From the NCBI RefSeq assembly GCF_033063295.1, contig NZ_JAWJZH010000001.1, positions 1,364,001 through 1,428,000 of the forward strand: a stretch of 64,000 nt of DNA, read 5' to 3'. Both the position numbers and the translations under genes were made by a program. This DNA is from Nitrosomonas sp. Is35 (GTDB taxonomy: Bacteria > Pseudomonadota > Gammaproteobacteria > Burkholderiales > Nitrosomonadaceae). Below, piece after piece: positions 40,290 through 49,315 of the stretch. How positions within the stretch are numbered: position 1 is the stretch's first letter; each line of letters opens with the position of its first letter. Under the pieces are notes generated by a model. That model ran no database searches and was not told the DNA's origin. It worked only from the letters and a program-made list of their open reading frames with translations.

Positions 40290-41414
40290 ATGAATCGTTA
40301 TATTCATGAATTACCCGATTGGCCTGGTTTCAGCTGGGATCATGCAAGATTGTCTGGGCTGCTGGCCTCTGTACGCCACCGGCAGGGGCGGTTAATTGGC
40401 CGGATGGAAGCTATGGGATTTCCTTTAACGGCGCAAGCCACGTTGCAAAACTTGACGCTCGATGTGTTGAAATCTTCCGAGATTGAAGGTGCAATTCTGA
40501 ACCGTGATCAGGTTCGCTCCTCGATTGCCTTGCGGCTGGGATTGGATATTGGCGCGTTAGCGCCCGCCGACCGTCATGTTGACGGCATTGTCGATATGAT
40601 GCTCGATGCCACGCAAAATTATGCAAAGCCATTGAGCGTGGATCGCTTGTTTGGGTGGCACGCGGCACTATTTCCCGCTGGTTTTAGCGGTATGCATAAA
40701 ATCAGAACCGGGCAATGGCGTGATGATGCAAATGGGCCGATGCAGGTGGTATCCGGCGCGCTTGGGAAAGAGCGTGTACATTTTGAAGCACCTGCGGCCG
40801 AACGCCTCAAGCAGGAAATCAATCTTTTTCTGACATGGTTTAATGATAAAAATGATACCGATGCTGTCCTCAAGGCTGGTATTGCCCATTTGTGGTTTGT
40901 CACGCTTCATCCATTCAAGGATGGCAACGGACGCATGGCGCGTGCAATTGCCGATATGGCATTAGCGCAATCCGAACAAAGTTCGCAGCGCTTTTACAGC
41001 TTGTCGGCACAAATCCGGCAAGAGCGGAAAGCTTATTACGATATGCTAGAAAAAACCCAAAAAAATGATCTCGATATCACGCTTTGGCTAGAGTGGTTTC
41101 TAAATTGCCTTGATCGTGCGATCAGCAATACGGAAGCAACGCTGGGTGATGTGCTCTATAAAGCACGGTTTTTACAGACGCATAAGAATGTATCGCTTAA
41201 TGACCGTCAGCGCATTATGCTGAATAAAGTGCTGGATGGGTTTGAAGGTAAGCTGACATCGTCAAAATGGGCGAAACTTACCAAATGCTCACAGGACACG
41301 GCGCTACGAGATATTTTGGATCTGGTCGAGCGTGGCATCCTACTGAAAGATGCCGGCGGCGGGCGTAGCACCAGCTATTCGCTCAAAGATGTATCGAATG
41401 TTGGCGATCAATAA
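40290..41414 (+). CDS. Fic-family protein with N-terminal inhibitory motif
   Basis: Fic enzymes transfer AMP or related groups to target proteins. The 374-residue protein has the active motif HPFKDGNGRMAR at about residue 208, with catalytic His, and an inhibitory motif SSEIEG near residue 67, of the [S/T]xxxE[G/N] class, so it is a self-inhibited class II Fic. The N-terminal part (RYIHELPDWPGFSWD) is a DUF4172-like region and the C-terminal 80 residues form a winged-helix-like segment. ATG at 40290 is preferred to GTG at 40281. No toxin partner is present, since the inhibition is internal. The stop is adjacent to the next start. Confidence 0.88.
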   Translation: MNRYIHELPDWPGFSWDHARLSGLLASVRHRQGRLIGRMEAMGFPLTAQATLQNLTLDVLKSSEIEGAILNRDQVRSSIALRLGLDIGALAPADRHVDGIVDMMLDATQNYAKPLSVDRLFGWHAALFPAGFSGMHKIRTGQWRDDANGPMQVVSGALGKERVHFEAPAAERLKQEINLFLTWFNDKNDTDAVLKAGIAHLWFVTLHPFKDGNGRMARAIADMALAQSEQSSQRFYSLSAQIRQERKAYYDMLEKTQKNDLDITLWLEWFLNCLDRAISNTEATLGDVLYKARFLQTHKNVSLNDRQRIMLNKVLDGFEGKLTSSKWAKLTKCSQDTALRDILDLVERGILLKDAGGGRSTSYSLKDVSNVGDQ

Positions 41415-42023
41415 ATGAAACCCCTATTGTTTACATTCCGCCGTTGTCCTTTTGCGATACGTGCCCGGCTGGCGATCACAGTCAGCGGCGTTGAAGTCGA
41501 TCAGCAGGAAGTCAGTCTGCGCGCCAAACCCAAAGAAATGCTGGAATGCTCGCCCAAAGGCACCGTGCCGGTATTAAAGTTTGCCGACGGACACGTGCTT
41601 GAACAGAGCCTGGATATCATGCGATGGGCGCTTTCGATCCATGATCCCGAACACTGGGTGGATGATGACCAAGCCGTCATGAATGAAGTCATGTCGCTGA
41701 TCAAGCAAAATGACGAAACGTTTAAACCGGCGCTGGATCTTTATAAATACGCGGTGCGCTTTCCGGAACATTCCGAAGCTTATTACCGGGAACAAGCCGA
41801 GCCGTTTCTAGCGGAACTGGACACACGACTGAGCAAAGATGGTTATCTGTTAGGCGGTCGCTACACATTAGCCGATATGGCCATCTTCCCTTTCATCCGG
41901 CAATTTTCCAATGTCAATCCGGACTGGTTTTATGCCTCTCGCTATCATTATTTGATCGCATGGCTGGATCGATTGATCGGTTCCGAATTATTTCAAAATG
42001 TCATGCAGAAAGAAGCTGAGTAA
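41415..42023 (+). CDS. Glutathione S-transferase family protein
   Basis: The 202-residue protein has a thioredoxin-like N-terminal half (KPLLFTFRRCPFAIRARLAI, cysteine near residue 11) and an alpha-helical C-terminal half (GGRYTLADMAIFPFIRQFSNV). It is close to GstA/YncG-like or glutaredoxin-2-like forms; the CPF cysteine suggests thiol chemistry. It begins the base after the Fic stop, so both are on one transcript. Confidence 0.85.
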   Translation: MKPLLFTFRRCPFAIRARLAITVSGVEVDQQEVSLRAKPKEMLECSPKGTVPVLKFADGHVLEQSLDIMRWALSIHDPEHWVDDDQAVMNEVMSLIKQNDETFKPALDLYKYAVRFPEHSEAYYREQAEPFLAELDTRLSKDGYLLGGRYTLADMAIFPFIRQFSNVNPDWFYASRYHYLIAWLDRLIGSELFQNVMQKEAE

Positions 42024-42073
42024 CTTAAAGAAGAAGTTCTGGAAAATAAAAACTAACTTTAAAACTTATGAAT

Positions 42074-42107
42074 AAAAAAAGACCAATACTAAGAAATAAT
42101 ATTGGTC
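42074..42107 (-). terminator. Terminator of the small membrane protein gene
   Basis: GACCAATA and TATTGGTC form an 8-bp stem with an 11-base loop; on the minus strand the stem is followed by TTTTTTT (42074-42080). It lies 20 bases after the stop of the gene on the minus strand and may also end the plus-strand Fic/GST transcript. Confidence 0.8.
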
Positions 42108-42126
42108 GAATCTTAGTTGATATAAC

Positions 42127-42324
42127 TCAGCCCCAAGCTCTACGCGAATAGTATTTTTTATCTTTAAAAGCGCTGCTAACCGCAGCTATTACCAGATACC
42201 CCGTAAATAACAGTATCCCGGTATTCATCCCTTCAAATACAATCAAACTGACTGAAGCTACAACACATATCAAAGCCAAACTAAGGGCAATCGTTGTGTT
42301 CTGACTGACATAATTCTTACTCAT
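42127..42324 (-). CDS. Small two-helix membrane protein
   Basis: The 65-residue protein has two hydrophobic segments (TTIALSLALICVVASVSLIVF and GILLFTGYLVIAAVSSAF) and a basic tail, KDKKYYSRRAWG. The ATG at 42324 has GGGAG eight bases before it; an in-frame start six codons upstream is less supported. No family is recognised. A terminator follows. Confidence 0.6.
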   Translation of the reverse strand: MSKNYVSQNTTIALSLALICVVASVSLIVFEGMNTGILLFTGYLVIAAVSSAFKDKKYYSRRAWG

Positions 42325-42339
42325 TTTTAGCACTCCCAA

Positions 42340-42688
42340 AAAATTAATAATAAAGCTTCTGAATTTATTCGGAGCCGAAACTTGGTTAAAAGTTCACAAT
42401 ATATTCACAAATTATTCACATAAAATTTACAAATATTCATCAATTAATTAATTTGATGAATTCTTTTTTGTAAGAAAAATCGTGTCAGGGCTAGAGTCAA
42501 GCATTTTTGTTCTTCCAGAGAATCACTCCGATCGCTGTTGGGTGCATTGGATAGCATTCACCGATTTCTCGCTGTACTGCATGGACCTGTTTTGTAGACT
42601 GCGATAGTTGCCGCTTCGCGGTTCTTGACCTGGTCAGTGATAACGCAGTGAACACCCTAGCGGGTTACGCTTACGGATTAGCGACAGA
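42340..42688. other. 349-base gap with a weak minus-strand reading frame
   Basis: The right half is AT-rich with runs of T and A. On the minus strand a 52-codon frame runs from GTG 42655 to TGA 42497 (TRSRTAKRQLSQSTKQVHAV then QREIGECYPMHPTAIGV); it has plausible codon use but no clear ribosome binding site. It may be a remnant of a phage or plasmid gene. No other feature is visible. Confidence 0.3.
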
Positions 42689-44428
42689 CTAATGTAGTGA
42701 TTCGGGTGATGTAGTTGGCGCAAACCACTGCTTGTGACTTCGCACAAAGGTAGCCGGGCGGGATTCGAACCCGCACCTCCCTGCAACAGGGTATCCTACA
42801 CTAGAACACCGGCCGTAATCCAAAACTCGCTTTCGCCACTTGTTCTTCGAGTCGGACCATCGTTCCAATCTATCAGATAATAGGTAAGCGACAGAGGACT
42901 TTCTCAAGATGGTTACGAAATCTTTTAATCTATCTTCGTAGTAGTAGACCACACAAAGTTTGGCATACAAGTCGAATAGACGAAGGTCGAGATAGTTTGC
43001 CTTAGATGGTGCTACAAGGGGAAGTCGTCCAATGATCCAATTCTTCAGTTGATCCATCGCCATTTTAGGATCGGAGTCTAGCATCTCTAAGACTGTGCGC
43101 TCTATAGCTATTGTTGTAAGGCCCTGCGCGACATTGGAGACTTCATCTATTGAGCGCCGCGAGAAACAAACAAAAGATGATTCGTTGCGCGTGGTTCGCT
43201 TAACCGAAATAATGCGACCTGCTATCACCATATGAGACTTCTGTGACCTAGCATTGAACAGAAAACCGTCTCGGATTTTAGATGTAGTTAGCCACTCCGA
43301 AGAACGTTTCTTATAAGGACGTGGGTGCAATGAGAGTAGTCTATAGACTGATTGCTTTGTTACTTGAAATGTTGACCGGGCGATTCTTGGTTTAGTTGCG
43401 ACTGCAATGGCGATACCTAGTCCGCCCGTGATGAGCAGGATTGCGCGACGCCGTGAACGAGAATGTGTATGATCAAGCTCTTCAAGCGAAGGAACGTCTA
43501 CAAACCATGCAAAAGCGATGCAGCAGGTTGTTATTGCAAGCATGAGGCTGAGTACGAACCAGACGTGACCTTCAAAACTTCGCTCTGACATGAGATCCAT
43601 GATGTGAGAGTTCAAGTACAATAACCAGAGGCTTGTCGTAGAGAAAAAAAGCAATGCTCCGATAAGTTGAAAGTACTGTCCACGCTTTGTATCTTTTTCG
43701 TAAGTTACAAGTGCAATTATTCGAGCGTCATTCAATGGCAAGGCCATGGGACTTAGAGGTCCAGCTAGTGCTTGGTAACGAGAGAGGCCGTGCATGCCAG
43801 GGTTCTCTGCGACGTAACTTAATCGGCTGAGCAGCATTTGTCGCAGTGCTCGAAGGTGCAGAAGTACTGCGAGAATGATCGCTTGCAGCGTGAGTGCAGC
43901 GTGGATGAGTTTCACCTTTACATTACTTGAACCTGGTATCGGAATTTCTACAACCGCGAGACTCAATGTTGCCAATGCTCTGTCTCTAGTCTCTTCAATC
44001 TCCTCTCGACTTTTCTTAAGTGCATCAGATAGACTCTCGGCACGGTCTCGGAGAATAGCGTTGTCAGTTTCTTTTGATTTTGGCAGCTTACTCGGATCGA
44101 ATCCTTCTAGTCGCAATTCGTCAAGAGTGCTACTCTTCTCACTTCCAAAAGCTTTCGTTTGTATTTTTAGAGTACCAACAATGTGTTCTATCCCCTTTAG
44201 ATGTGGTCTAAGTGCAGTACTAATCGCAATTGTGGCAAGCAGCATGGGTACAATTACGACCAATGTGCGTGACGTGAGTTGTTTCATAATCTCGCGTGCA
44301 AGCGTGAGACTATGATCCCGCTGCGCATCAAGTGGCTCGGTTACCTGTTCTGTGGGGTTAACGTTGTGTGATGACATGAGGGTGTCGGCATGAAGTAGTA
44401 GTAATACAGCCAAATACAAACAATACAT
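42689..44428 (-). CDS. Large multi-helix membrane protein of unknown function
   Basis: The frame encodes up to 579 residues with about seven hydrophobic segments, including TLVVIVPMLLATIAISTAL near 55, LIHAALTLQAIILAVLLHL near 175, FQLIGALLFFSTTSLWLLYL near 245 and VWFVLSLMLAITTCCIAFAWFV near 280. A charged region rich in E, R and S (about 95-150) could be coiled coil. The C-terminal half is soluble, with helical sequence around DQLKNWIIGRL. I recognise no family. ATG at 44377 (MSSHNVNP) is an alternative start. The last 35 or so codons run through the tRNA-like sequence, so the true C-terminus may have been altered by an integration. Confidence 0.5.
   Translation of the reverse strand: MYCLYLAVLLLLHADTLMSSHNVNPTEQVTEPLDAQRDHSLTLAREIMKQLTSRTLVVIVPMLLATIAISTALRPHLKGIEHIVGTLKIQTKAFGSEKSSTLDELRLEGFDPSKLPKSKETDNAILRDRAESLSDALKKSREEIEETRDRALATLSLAVVEIPIPGSSNVKVKLIHAALTLQAIILAVLLHLRALRQMLLSRLSYVAENPGMHGLSRYQALAGPLSPMALPLNDARIIALVTYEKDTKRGQYFQLIGALLFFSTTSLWLLYLNSHIMDLMSERSFEGHVWFVLSLMLAITTCCIAFAWFVDVPSLEELDHTHSRSRRRAILLITGGLGIAIAVATKPRIARSTFQVTKQSVYRLLSLHPRPYKKRSSEWLTTSKIRDGFLFNARSQKSHMVIAGRIISVKRTTRNESSFVCFSRRSIDEVSNVAQGLTTIAIERTVLEMLDSDPKMAMDQLKNWIIGRLPLVAPSKANYLDLRLFDLYAKLCVVYYYEDRLKDFVTILRKSSVAYLLSDRLERWSDSKNKWRKRVLDYGRCSSVGYPVAGRCGFESRPATFVRSHKQWFAPTTSPESLH
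42751..42815 (-). other. tRNA-like sequence (degenerate or partial tRNA)
   Basis: On the minus strand the sequence ends with an intact T-arm (GCGGG-TTCGAAT-CCCGC) and an acceptor-like CCGGCTACC, and its front has GGCCGG and a D-arm-like TTCT...AGGA. The anticodon region (CCCTGTTGCAGGG) does not give a normal 7-base loop with U33, and the spacing is 3-5 bases too short, so it is not a normal functional tRNA by inspection. It overlaps the 3' end of the large membrane protein frame. It may be an attachment-site remnant. Confidence 0.4.
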
Positions 44429-44675
44429 ATGTATAAGACATTTCGCTCAATACTCCAGATAATGCCGTAAAATCCGGTGTTTTATCGATTATCATCATGA
44501 CCCTGTTTTATGTGATTGAAGAGCCGAAAGAAATGCGACATCACTACCCATCAAAAATTACTACAATCATTATAGTTTAGCTACAGAAAAATAGGTGCTA
44601 TTGCATTCTCCTCGCTGGATCAATTGATTTGATGATCAAGCTATCAGTTGATACCCGCGTGCAATCGAGATTCCA

Positions 44676-47600
44676 ATGAAAAAACTCCCTCCCGAAGTCA
44701 TCACCAAACGGCTCGCCCATCTTCCTCTTCCAACGTATGCGGAAGACCTACCGGTCAACGCCCGCCGCGAAGAAATCAAACAAGCGATTGAAAGCCATCA
44801 AGTCGTGATCATTTGCGGGGAAACCGGTTCCGGTAAAACTACGCAAATCCCTAAGATCTGTCTGGAACTCAAGCGCGGGGTGCACGGTTTAATCGGCCAT
44901 ACGCAGCCGCGGCGGATTGCGGCGCGGACGGTGGCGGGGCGGATTGCGGCGGAGTTGAACAGTCCTCTGGGGCAGGCGGTCGGTTACAAGGTGCGGTTCG
45001 CCGACAAGATTGGCGCGGATAGTTATATCAAACTGATGACGGATGGCATTTTGCTGGCCGAGACGCAAGGCGATCCGCTGTTGCAGGCTTACGATACGTT
45101 GATCATAGACGAGGCGCACGAGCGCAGTTTAAATATTGATTTTCTGCTCGGCTACCTCAAGCAATTGCTACCCAAGCGGCCGGATTTAAAAGTGATCGTG
45201 ACGTCGGCAACCATTGATGCGCAGCGCTTTTCCCGGCATTTCAGCAATGCGCCGGTGGTTGAGGTTAGCGGGCGGTTGTATCCGGTCGAGATCCATTACC
45301 GTTCGCCGCTGGCCGATGAGGACGACGATAGCGACGGCGATGCGCAGCGAGCCATCATTCATGCGGCCGATGAGTTGATGGCGCTGGGTTCGGGCGATAT
45401 TCTGGTGTTTTTACCGGGCGAGCGTGAGATCCGAGAAACCGCCGAAACTTTGCGCAAGCATTCGTTTCACCGTTTTCATTCGAGTATTGAGATCTTGCCG
45501 CTGTTTGCCCGCTTGTCGGTCGCCGAGCAGGAGCGGGTATTTCAACCGGACGGCGCGCGCCGTATCGTGCTGGCGACCAACGTGGCGGAAACATCGTTGA
45601 CTGTGCCGGGAATTCATTATGTGATCGATACCGGTCTGGCACGGATCAACCGTTACAGTTACCGCAACAAGGTCGAGCAATTGCTGGTGGAAAAAATCTC
45701 GCGCGCGTCGGCGAATCAGCGGGCGGGGCGTTGCGGCCGGGTGGCGGACGGCGTGTGTATCCGCTTGTATTCCGAACAGGATTTTCAGGGCAGGCCGGAA
45801 TTTACCGATCCGGAAATTTTGCGCTCTTCCCTGGCGGCGGTAATTTTGCGCATGAAGTCGCTGAAAATCGGCGATGTCGAGGATTTTCCGTTTCTGGAGT
45901 CGCCGTCGCCGCGCATGATTGCCGACGGTTATCAGTTGCTGGCGGAACTGGGTGCGGTCGACGACAATCGGCAGTTGACCGAAATCGGCTGGCGGCTGGC
46001 CAAATTTCCGATCGATCCGCGCATCGCTCGCATGATTCTGGCGGCGAAACAGGAAAATTGCTTGCACGAAATTCTGATCATCGCATCGGCATTGAGCGTG
46101 CAAGATCCACGCGACCGGCCGTTTGAACACCAGGCTGCTGCCGACCAGGCGCACCGGCGCTTTCAGGACGAACGCTCGGATTTTCTGATGTATTTGAAAC
46201 TGTGGGATTTCTTTGACGATTTGCTGAAGCACAAAAAATCCGGCAAGAAGCTGATGGCGCAATGCCGCGAGTATTTTCTGTCATACCGGCGCTTGCGCGA
46301 ATGGCGCGAGATTCATGGGCAATTGCACGTGCTGATGACGGAACTGGGTTTTAAGCCGAATGAAATTCCGGCGGGGTACGACGAGATTCACCGCGCGTTG
46401 CTGCCCGGTTTGCTCGGTAACGTCGGCTTTAAAACCGAAAATGAAGGGGAATACCTCGGCGCTCGGGGCATCAAGTTTGCGATTTTTCCCGGCTCGGTGC
46501 TGAAAAAAGGCAAAGCCAAGTGGGTGGTGGCGGCGGAATTGGTCGAAACTAGCAAGCTCTACGCCCGCTGCGCGGCCAGAATCGAGCCGCAGTGGCTGGA
46601 GCGGATCGCCGGGAATTTATGCAAACGGCATTATTTCGACCCGCATTGGGAAAAGAAGCAGGCGCAGGTGATGGCTTATGAGCGCGTCACGTTGTACGGT
46701 TTGATCGTCGTTGCGAAACGGCCGGTTCATTACGGCTCGATCAATTCCAAGGAATCGCGCGAGATTTTTATCCGAGCGGCGCTGGTGGCAGGGGAGTATG
46801 TGACGCAAGCGCCATTCTTTGTTCACAACCAAACGTTGATTCATGAGATCGAAGAGCTGGAGCATAAAGCGCGGCGGCAGGATGTGTTGGTGGATGAACA
46901 CGCGATTTTTGCTTTTTACGATGCCATCGTTCCGCAAAACATCACCAATGGCGCAGGATTTGAGAAATGGCGCAAGCTGGCTGAACAGCAAGAACCACAC
47001 TTATTGTATTTGCAGCGCGAGTTGTTGATGCGTCATCAAGCCGATCACATCACCGAAGTGCAATTTCCGGAAAATTTTCTGCTCGCGGATGGCAGTATTG
47101 TGCCGCTCACTTACCGCTTTGATCCCGGCCATGTGCTCGACGGTGTGACCGTTTCCGTGCCACTGCCGCTGTTGAATCGCTTGGATGCCAAGCAGCTGGA
47201 TTATCTGGTTCCCGGTCTGATCCGGGAAAAAATCACTTGGTATTTGAAAGCGCTGCCGAAGCAGATTCGCCGCATTCTAGTGCCATTGCCGGATTCGGTG
47301 ACCGGATTCCTGGATAGTCAAGCCCATACTTGGCAGCACGTTTCCTTGCAGGAAGCGTTAGAAAAATTCATTCAAAAGAAAACCACGCTAACGGTTCCTG
47401 CAGAAACCTGGCAAACCCATGAGATACCGGCGCATTTGCTGATGAATATCCGGGTGCTGGATGATGCCGGGCAGGAATTGGCGATGAGCCGTAGTCTCGC
47501 CGATTTGCAATCGCAGCTGGGTAAAGCCGCGCAAATGACTTTTGTAAAACGCGATGCCGGTCACGCGAACACCGGTATCGAACGCGACCACATCACGCAA

Positions 47601-48437
47601 TGGGATTTTGGCGATTTACCGGCGGAAATAACATTCCAGCGCAATGGTCAAGCGTTGATTGGTTATCCGGCGTTGACCGATCAAACGGAAAGTGCCGCGA
47701 TCCGTTTGTTCGATACGCGTCAGGCGGCGGACGGCGTAATGCGGTCGGGCGTCAGAAGATTGCTGTGTTTGGCGCTCAAAGATCAGCTCAAGCAACTGGA
47801 AAAGAACCTTTCAGGATTAAAACAGGCGAGTATGCAATTGGCCACGCGGATCAATCCGGGCGAATTGAAGCAGGATATGCTCGATGCCATTGTCGACCGC
47901 GCTTTACTCAATGACGATCCACTGCCGCGCACGGAAGCCGAATTTACCGCCCACTGTCAACGAGCAAAAGGCCGTCTGCCGGAGGTCACCGCAGCGCTTA
48001 CCCGGTTGCTGCAACAGATTGGCAGTGACTATCAGATCGTGCTCGGACGATTAGCATCGACGCGAAACGCCCGGATCAAATCCGAATTGGATGAACAGCT
48101 TGAAATGCTGATTTACCCCGGCTTTCTCAGTAAAACCGCGTGGCAGCGGTTGCAGCAATTTCCGCGTTATTTGAAAGGAATGGCGCTGCGCCTGGAGAAA
48201 TTACCGGCTAATCCCGAGCGCGATGAGCGCAACAGCGCCGAAATCGCGCCATTCTGGAAGCAATGCTTGCAACAGCAGGAAAAGCACCGGAAAGCCGGAT
48301 TGCAGGATCACCGGCTCGATGAATTCCGCTGGCAGATTGAGGAATTACGTATTTCGCTGTTTGCGCAGGAATTGAAAACGCCGTTTCCGGTGTCCGTTAA
48401 ACGCTTGCAGAAGTTATGGGAAAGTGTGCAAGCATAA
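44676..48437 (+). CDS. hrpA: HrpA-type DEAH-box RNA helicase
   Basis: The 1253-residue protein is close to the E. coli HrpA length. Motif I is CGETGSGKTTQIPKIC near residue 48, the DEAH box IIDEAHERS near 143, the SAT motif VTSATIDAQRFS near 173 and motif VI QRAGRCGRVADG near 350. OB-fold and HrpA-specific C-terminal DUF3418 regions follow. HrpA acts on stalled or structured RNAs in the cytoplasm. It stands alone on its transcript. Confidence 0.96.
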   Translation: MKKLPPEVITKRLAHLPLPTYAEDLPVNARREEIKQAIESHQVVIICGETGSGKTTQIPKICLELKRGVHGLIGHTQPRRIAARTVAGRIAAELNSPLGQAVGYKVRFADKIGADSYIKLMTDGILLAETQGDPLLQAYDTLIIDEAHERSLNIDFLLGYLKQLLPKRPDLKVIVTSATIDAQRFSRHFSNAPVVEVSGRLYPVEIHYRSPLADEDDDSDGDAQRAIIHAADELMALGSGDILVFLPGEREIRETAETLRKHSFHRFHSSIEILPLFARLSVAEQERVFQPDGARRIVLATNVAETSLTVPGIHYVIDTGLARINRYSYRNKVEQLLVEKISRASANQRAGRCGRVADGVCIRLYSEQDFQGRPEFTDPEILRSSLAAVILRMKSLKIGDVEDFPFLESPSPRMIADGYQLLAELGAVDDNRQLTEIGWRLAKFPIDPRIARMILAAKQENCLHEILIIASALSVQDPRDRPFEHQAAADQAHRRFQDERSDFLMYLKLWDFFDDLLKHKKSGKKLMAQCREYFLSYRRLREWREIHGQLHVLMTELGFKPNEIPAGYDEIHRALLPGLLGNVGFKTENEGEYLGARGIKFAIFPGSVLKKGKAKWVVAAELVETSKLYARCAARIEPQWLERIAGNLCKRHYFDPHWEKKQAQVMAYERVTLYGLIVVAKRPVHYGSINSKESREIFIRAALVAGEYVTQAPFFVHNQTLIHEIEELEHKARRQDVLVDEHAIFAFYDAIVPQNITNGAGFEKWRKLAEQQEPHLLYLQRELLMRHQADHITEVQFPENFLLADGSIVPLTYRFDPGHVLDGVTVSVPLPLLNRLDAKQLDYLVPGLIREKITWYLKALPKQIRRILVPLPDSVTGFLDSQAHTWQHVSLQEALEKFIQKKTTLTVPAETWQTHEIPAHLLMNIRVLDDAGQELAMSRSLADLQSQLGKAAQMTFVKRDAGHANTGIERDHITQWDFGDLPAEITFQRNGQALIGYPALTDQTESAAIRLFDTRQAADGVMRSGVRRLLCLALKDQLKQLEKNLSGLKQASMQLATRINPGELKQDMLDAIVDRALLNDDPLPRTEAEFTAHCQRAKGRLPEVTAALTRLLQQIGSDYQIVLGRLASTRNARIKSELDEQLEMLIYPGFLSKTAWQRLQQFPRYLKGMALRLEKLPANPERDERNSAEIAPFWKQCLQQQEKHRKAGLQDHRLDEFRWQIEELRISLFAQELKTPFPVSVKRLQKLWESVQA

Positions 48438-48539
48438 TCTGCGAAAACAGGTGACGGGCAGCTCCGAAGCTACCGGAGGGAAAAAGTAGCACGGAACTGT
48501 TTTGATCATTGCCAGTAATTTTGATTACTTAGTTTATTT

Positions 48540-48935
48540 TTAGCGCACACGGCAGGAGCTTGTGCCTTCGATGACGATGAATCCGTCAGCATCTTTGATT
48601 TGACCGGTTACTTTTCCACCTTGGATGAAAATAGGGCTGATCGCGACAGCACCCGCTGCGATATCACCCTTATCGCTATCGAAATCAAACTCAACTTCGT
48701 CGCCCGTACTCGATTTAAGATCAGCGACGGCTTTATTGTCACCCGATTTGACCACTGCCGAGTAACTGCCCGGTGTCAAGTTTCGTCCATCCACCGAAAT
48801 CGAAGAGCGGTTTGATTTTTTCTCGCATTTGATGCGAATGCCCGCAGCGTTTGCATCAGCCGCAGCGAGTGACGTTGCAAAAAATATTGCGGTTGCACCT
48901 AATAGTGTTGAAATTTTTAACATTTTTGTTTTCAT
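48540..48935 (-). CDS. Small exported protein of unknown function
   Basis: The 131-residue protein has a signal peptide (MKTKMLKISTLLGATAIFFATS, cleaved near ANA-AG). The mature part is beta-rich, with a pair of cysteines (KCEKKS and SSCRVR) that could form a disulfide, and a DFDSDKGD stretch. I recognise no family. Three palindromic sites lie 65-142 bases upstream of its start, indicating tight regulation. Confidence 0.7.
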   Translation of the reverse strand: MKTKMLKISTLLGATAIFFATSLAAADANAAGIRIKCEKKSNRSSISVDGRNLTPGSYSAVVKSGDNKAVADLKSSTGDEVEFDFDSDKGDIAAGAVAISPIFIQGGKVTGQIKDADGFIVIEGTSSCRVR

Positions 48936-48999
48936 TGTTAATCTTCCTTAAGTAAGTTTCATGAAGTTTTGTTTCTCACTCATTGAGTCGAGTTTTTGT

Positions 49000-49077
49000 G
49001 TGTAATAATTTCCCACACGAGAAACATTATACGTGGGAAAATTTTCCGCGTAAATAGATTGTGGGAATTATTTCCAC
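49000..49077 (-). promoter_or_regulatory. Three 17-bp palindromic operator-like sites upstream of the exported protein
   Basis: Sites GTGTAATAATTTCCCAC (49000-49016), GTGGGAAAATTTTCCGC (49033-49049) and GTGGGAATTATTTCCAC (49061-49077) share GTGGGAA-N-TTTCCCAC symmetry. Centre spacing is 33 and 28 bases, about three helical turns, so dimers would line up on one face. They sit upstream of the gene that begins at 48935. The regulator is not identified. Confidence 0.6.
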
Positions 49078-49254
49078 AAAATAGAACTAATTTTTTAAAG
49101 AATCGCTGGTCATTGCCCTGTCGAACAATTGGTAAATAGGATGCCGTTGCGGGTGAGTTTTAACGTTTTTTGCGTGACAATGTCAGAGAAAATAACTTGG
49201 AAACTGACTGCTCATGCTGTTATTGAGGACTTTGAATGTTACGGAGCCTGAAAT

Positions 49255-49281
49255 AAAAAACGGGAGCCGAGGCTCCCGTTT
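49255..49281 (-). terminator. Terminator of the PEP-CTERM gene
   Basis: An 11-bp perfect stem AAACGGGAGCC / GGCTCCCGTTT with a GA loop is followed on the minus strand by T-rich sequence (TTTTTTATTT). It lies 35 bases after the PEP-CTERM stop. Confidence 0.85.
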
Positions 49282-49315
49282 GAACTAATTGCTGCGAGTA
49301 TTTTAGTTGCAATCA

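Noticed and set aside
42751..42815. Functional tRNA gene
   Set aside because: The anticodon arm cannot form a 7-base loop with U33, and the distance between D-arm and T-arm is too short.
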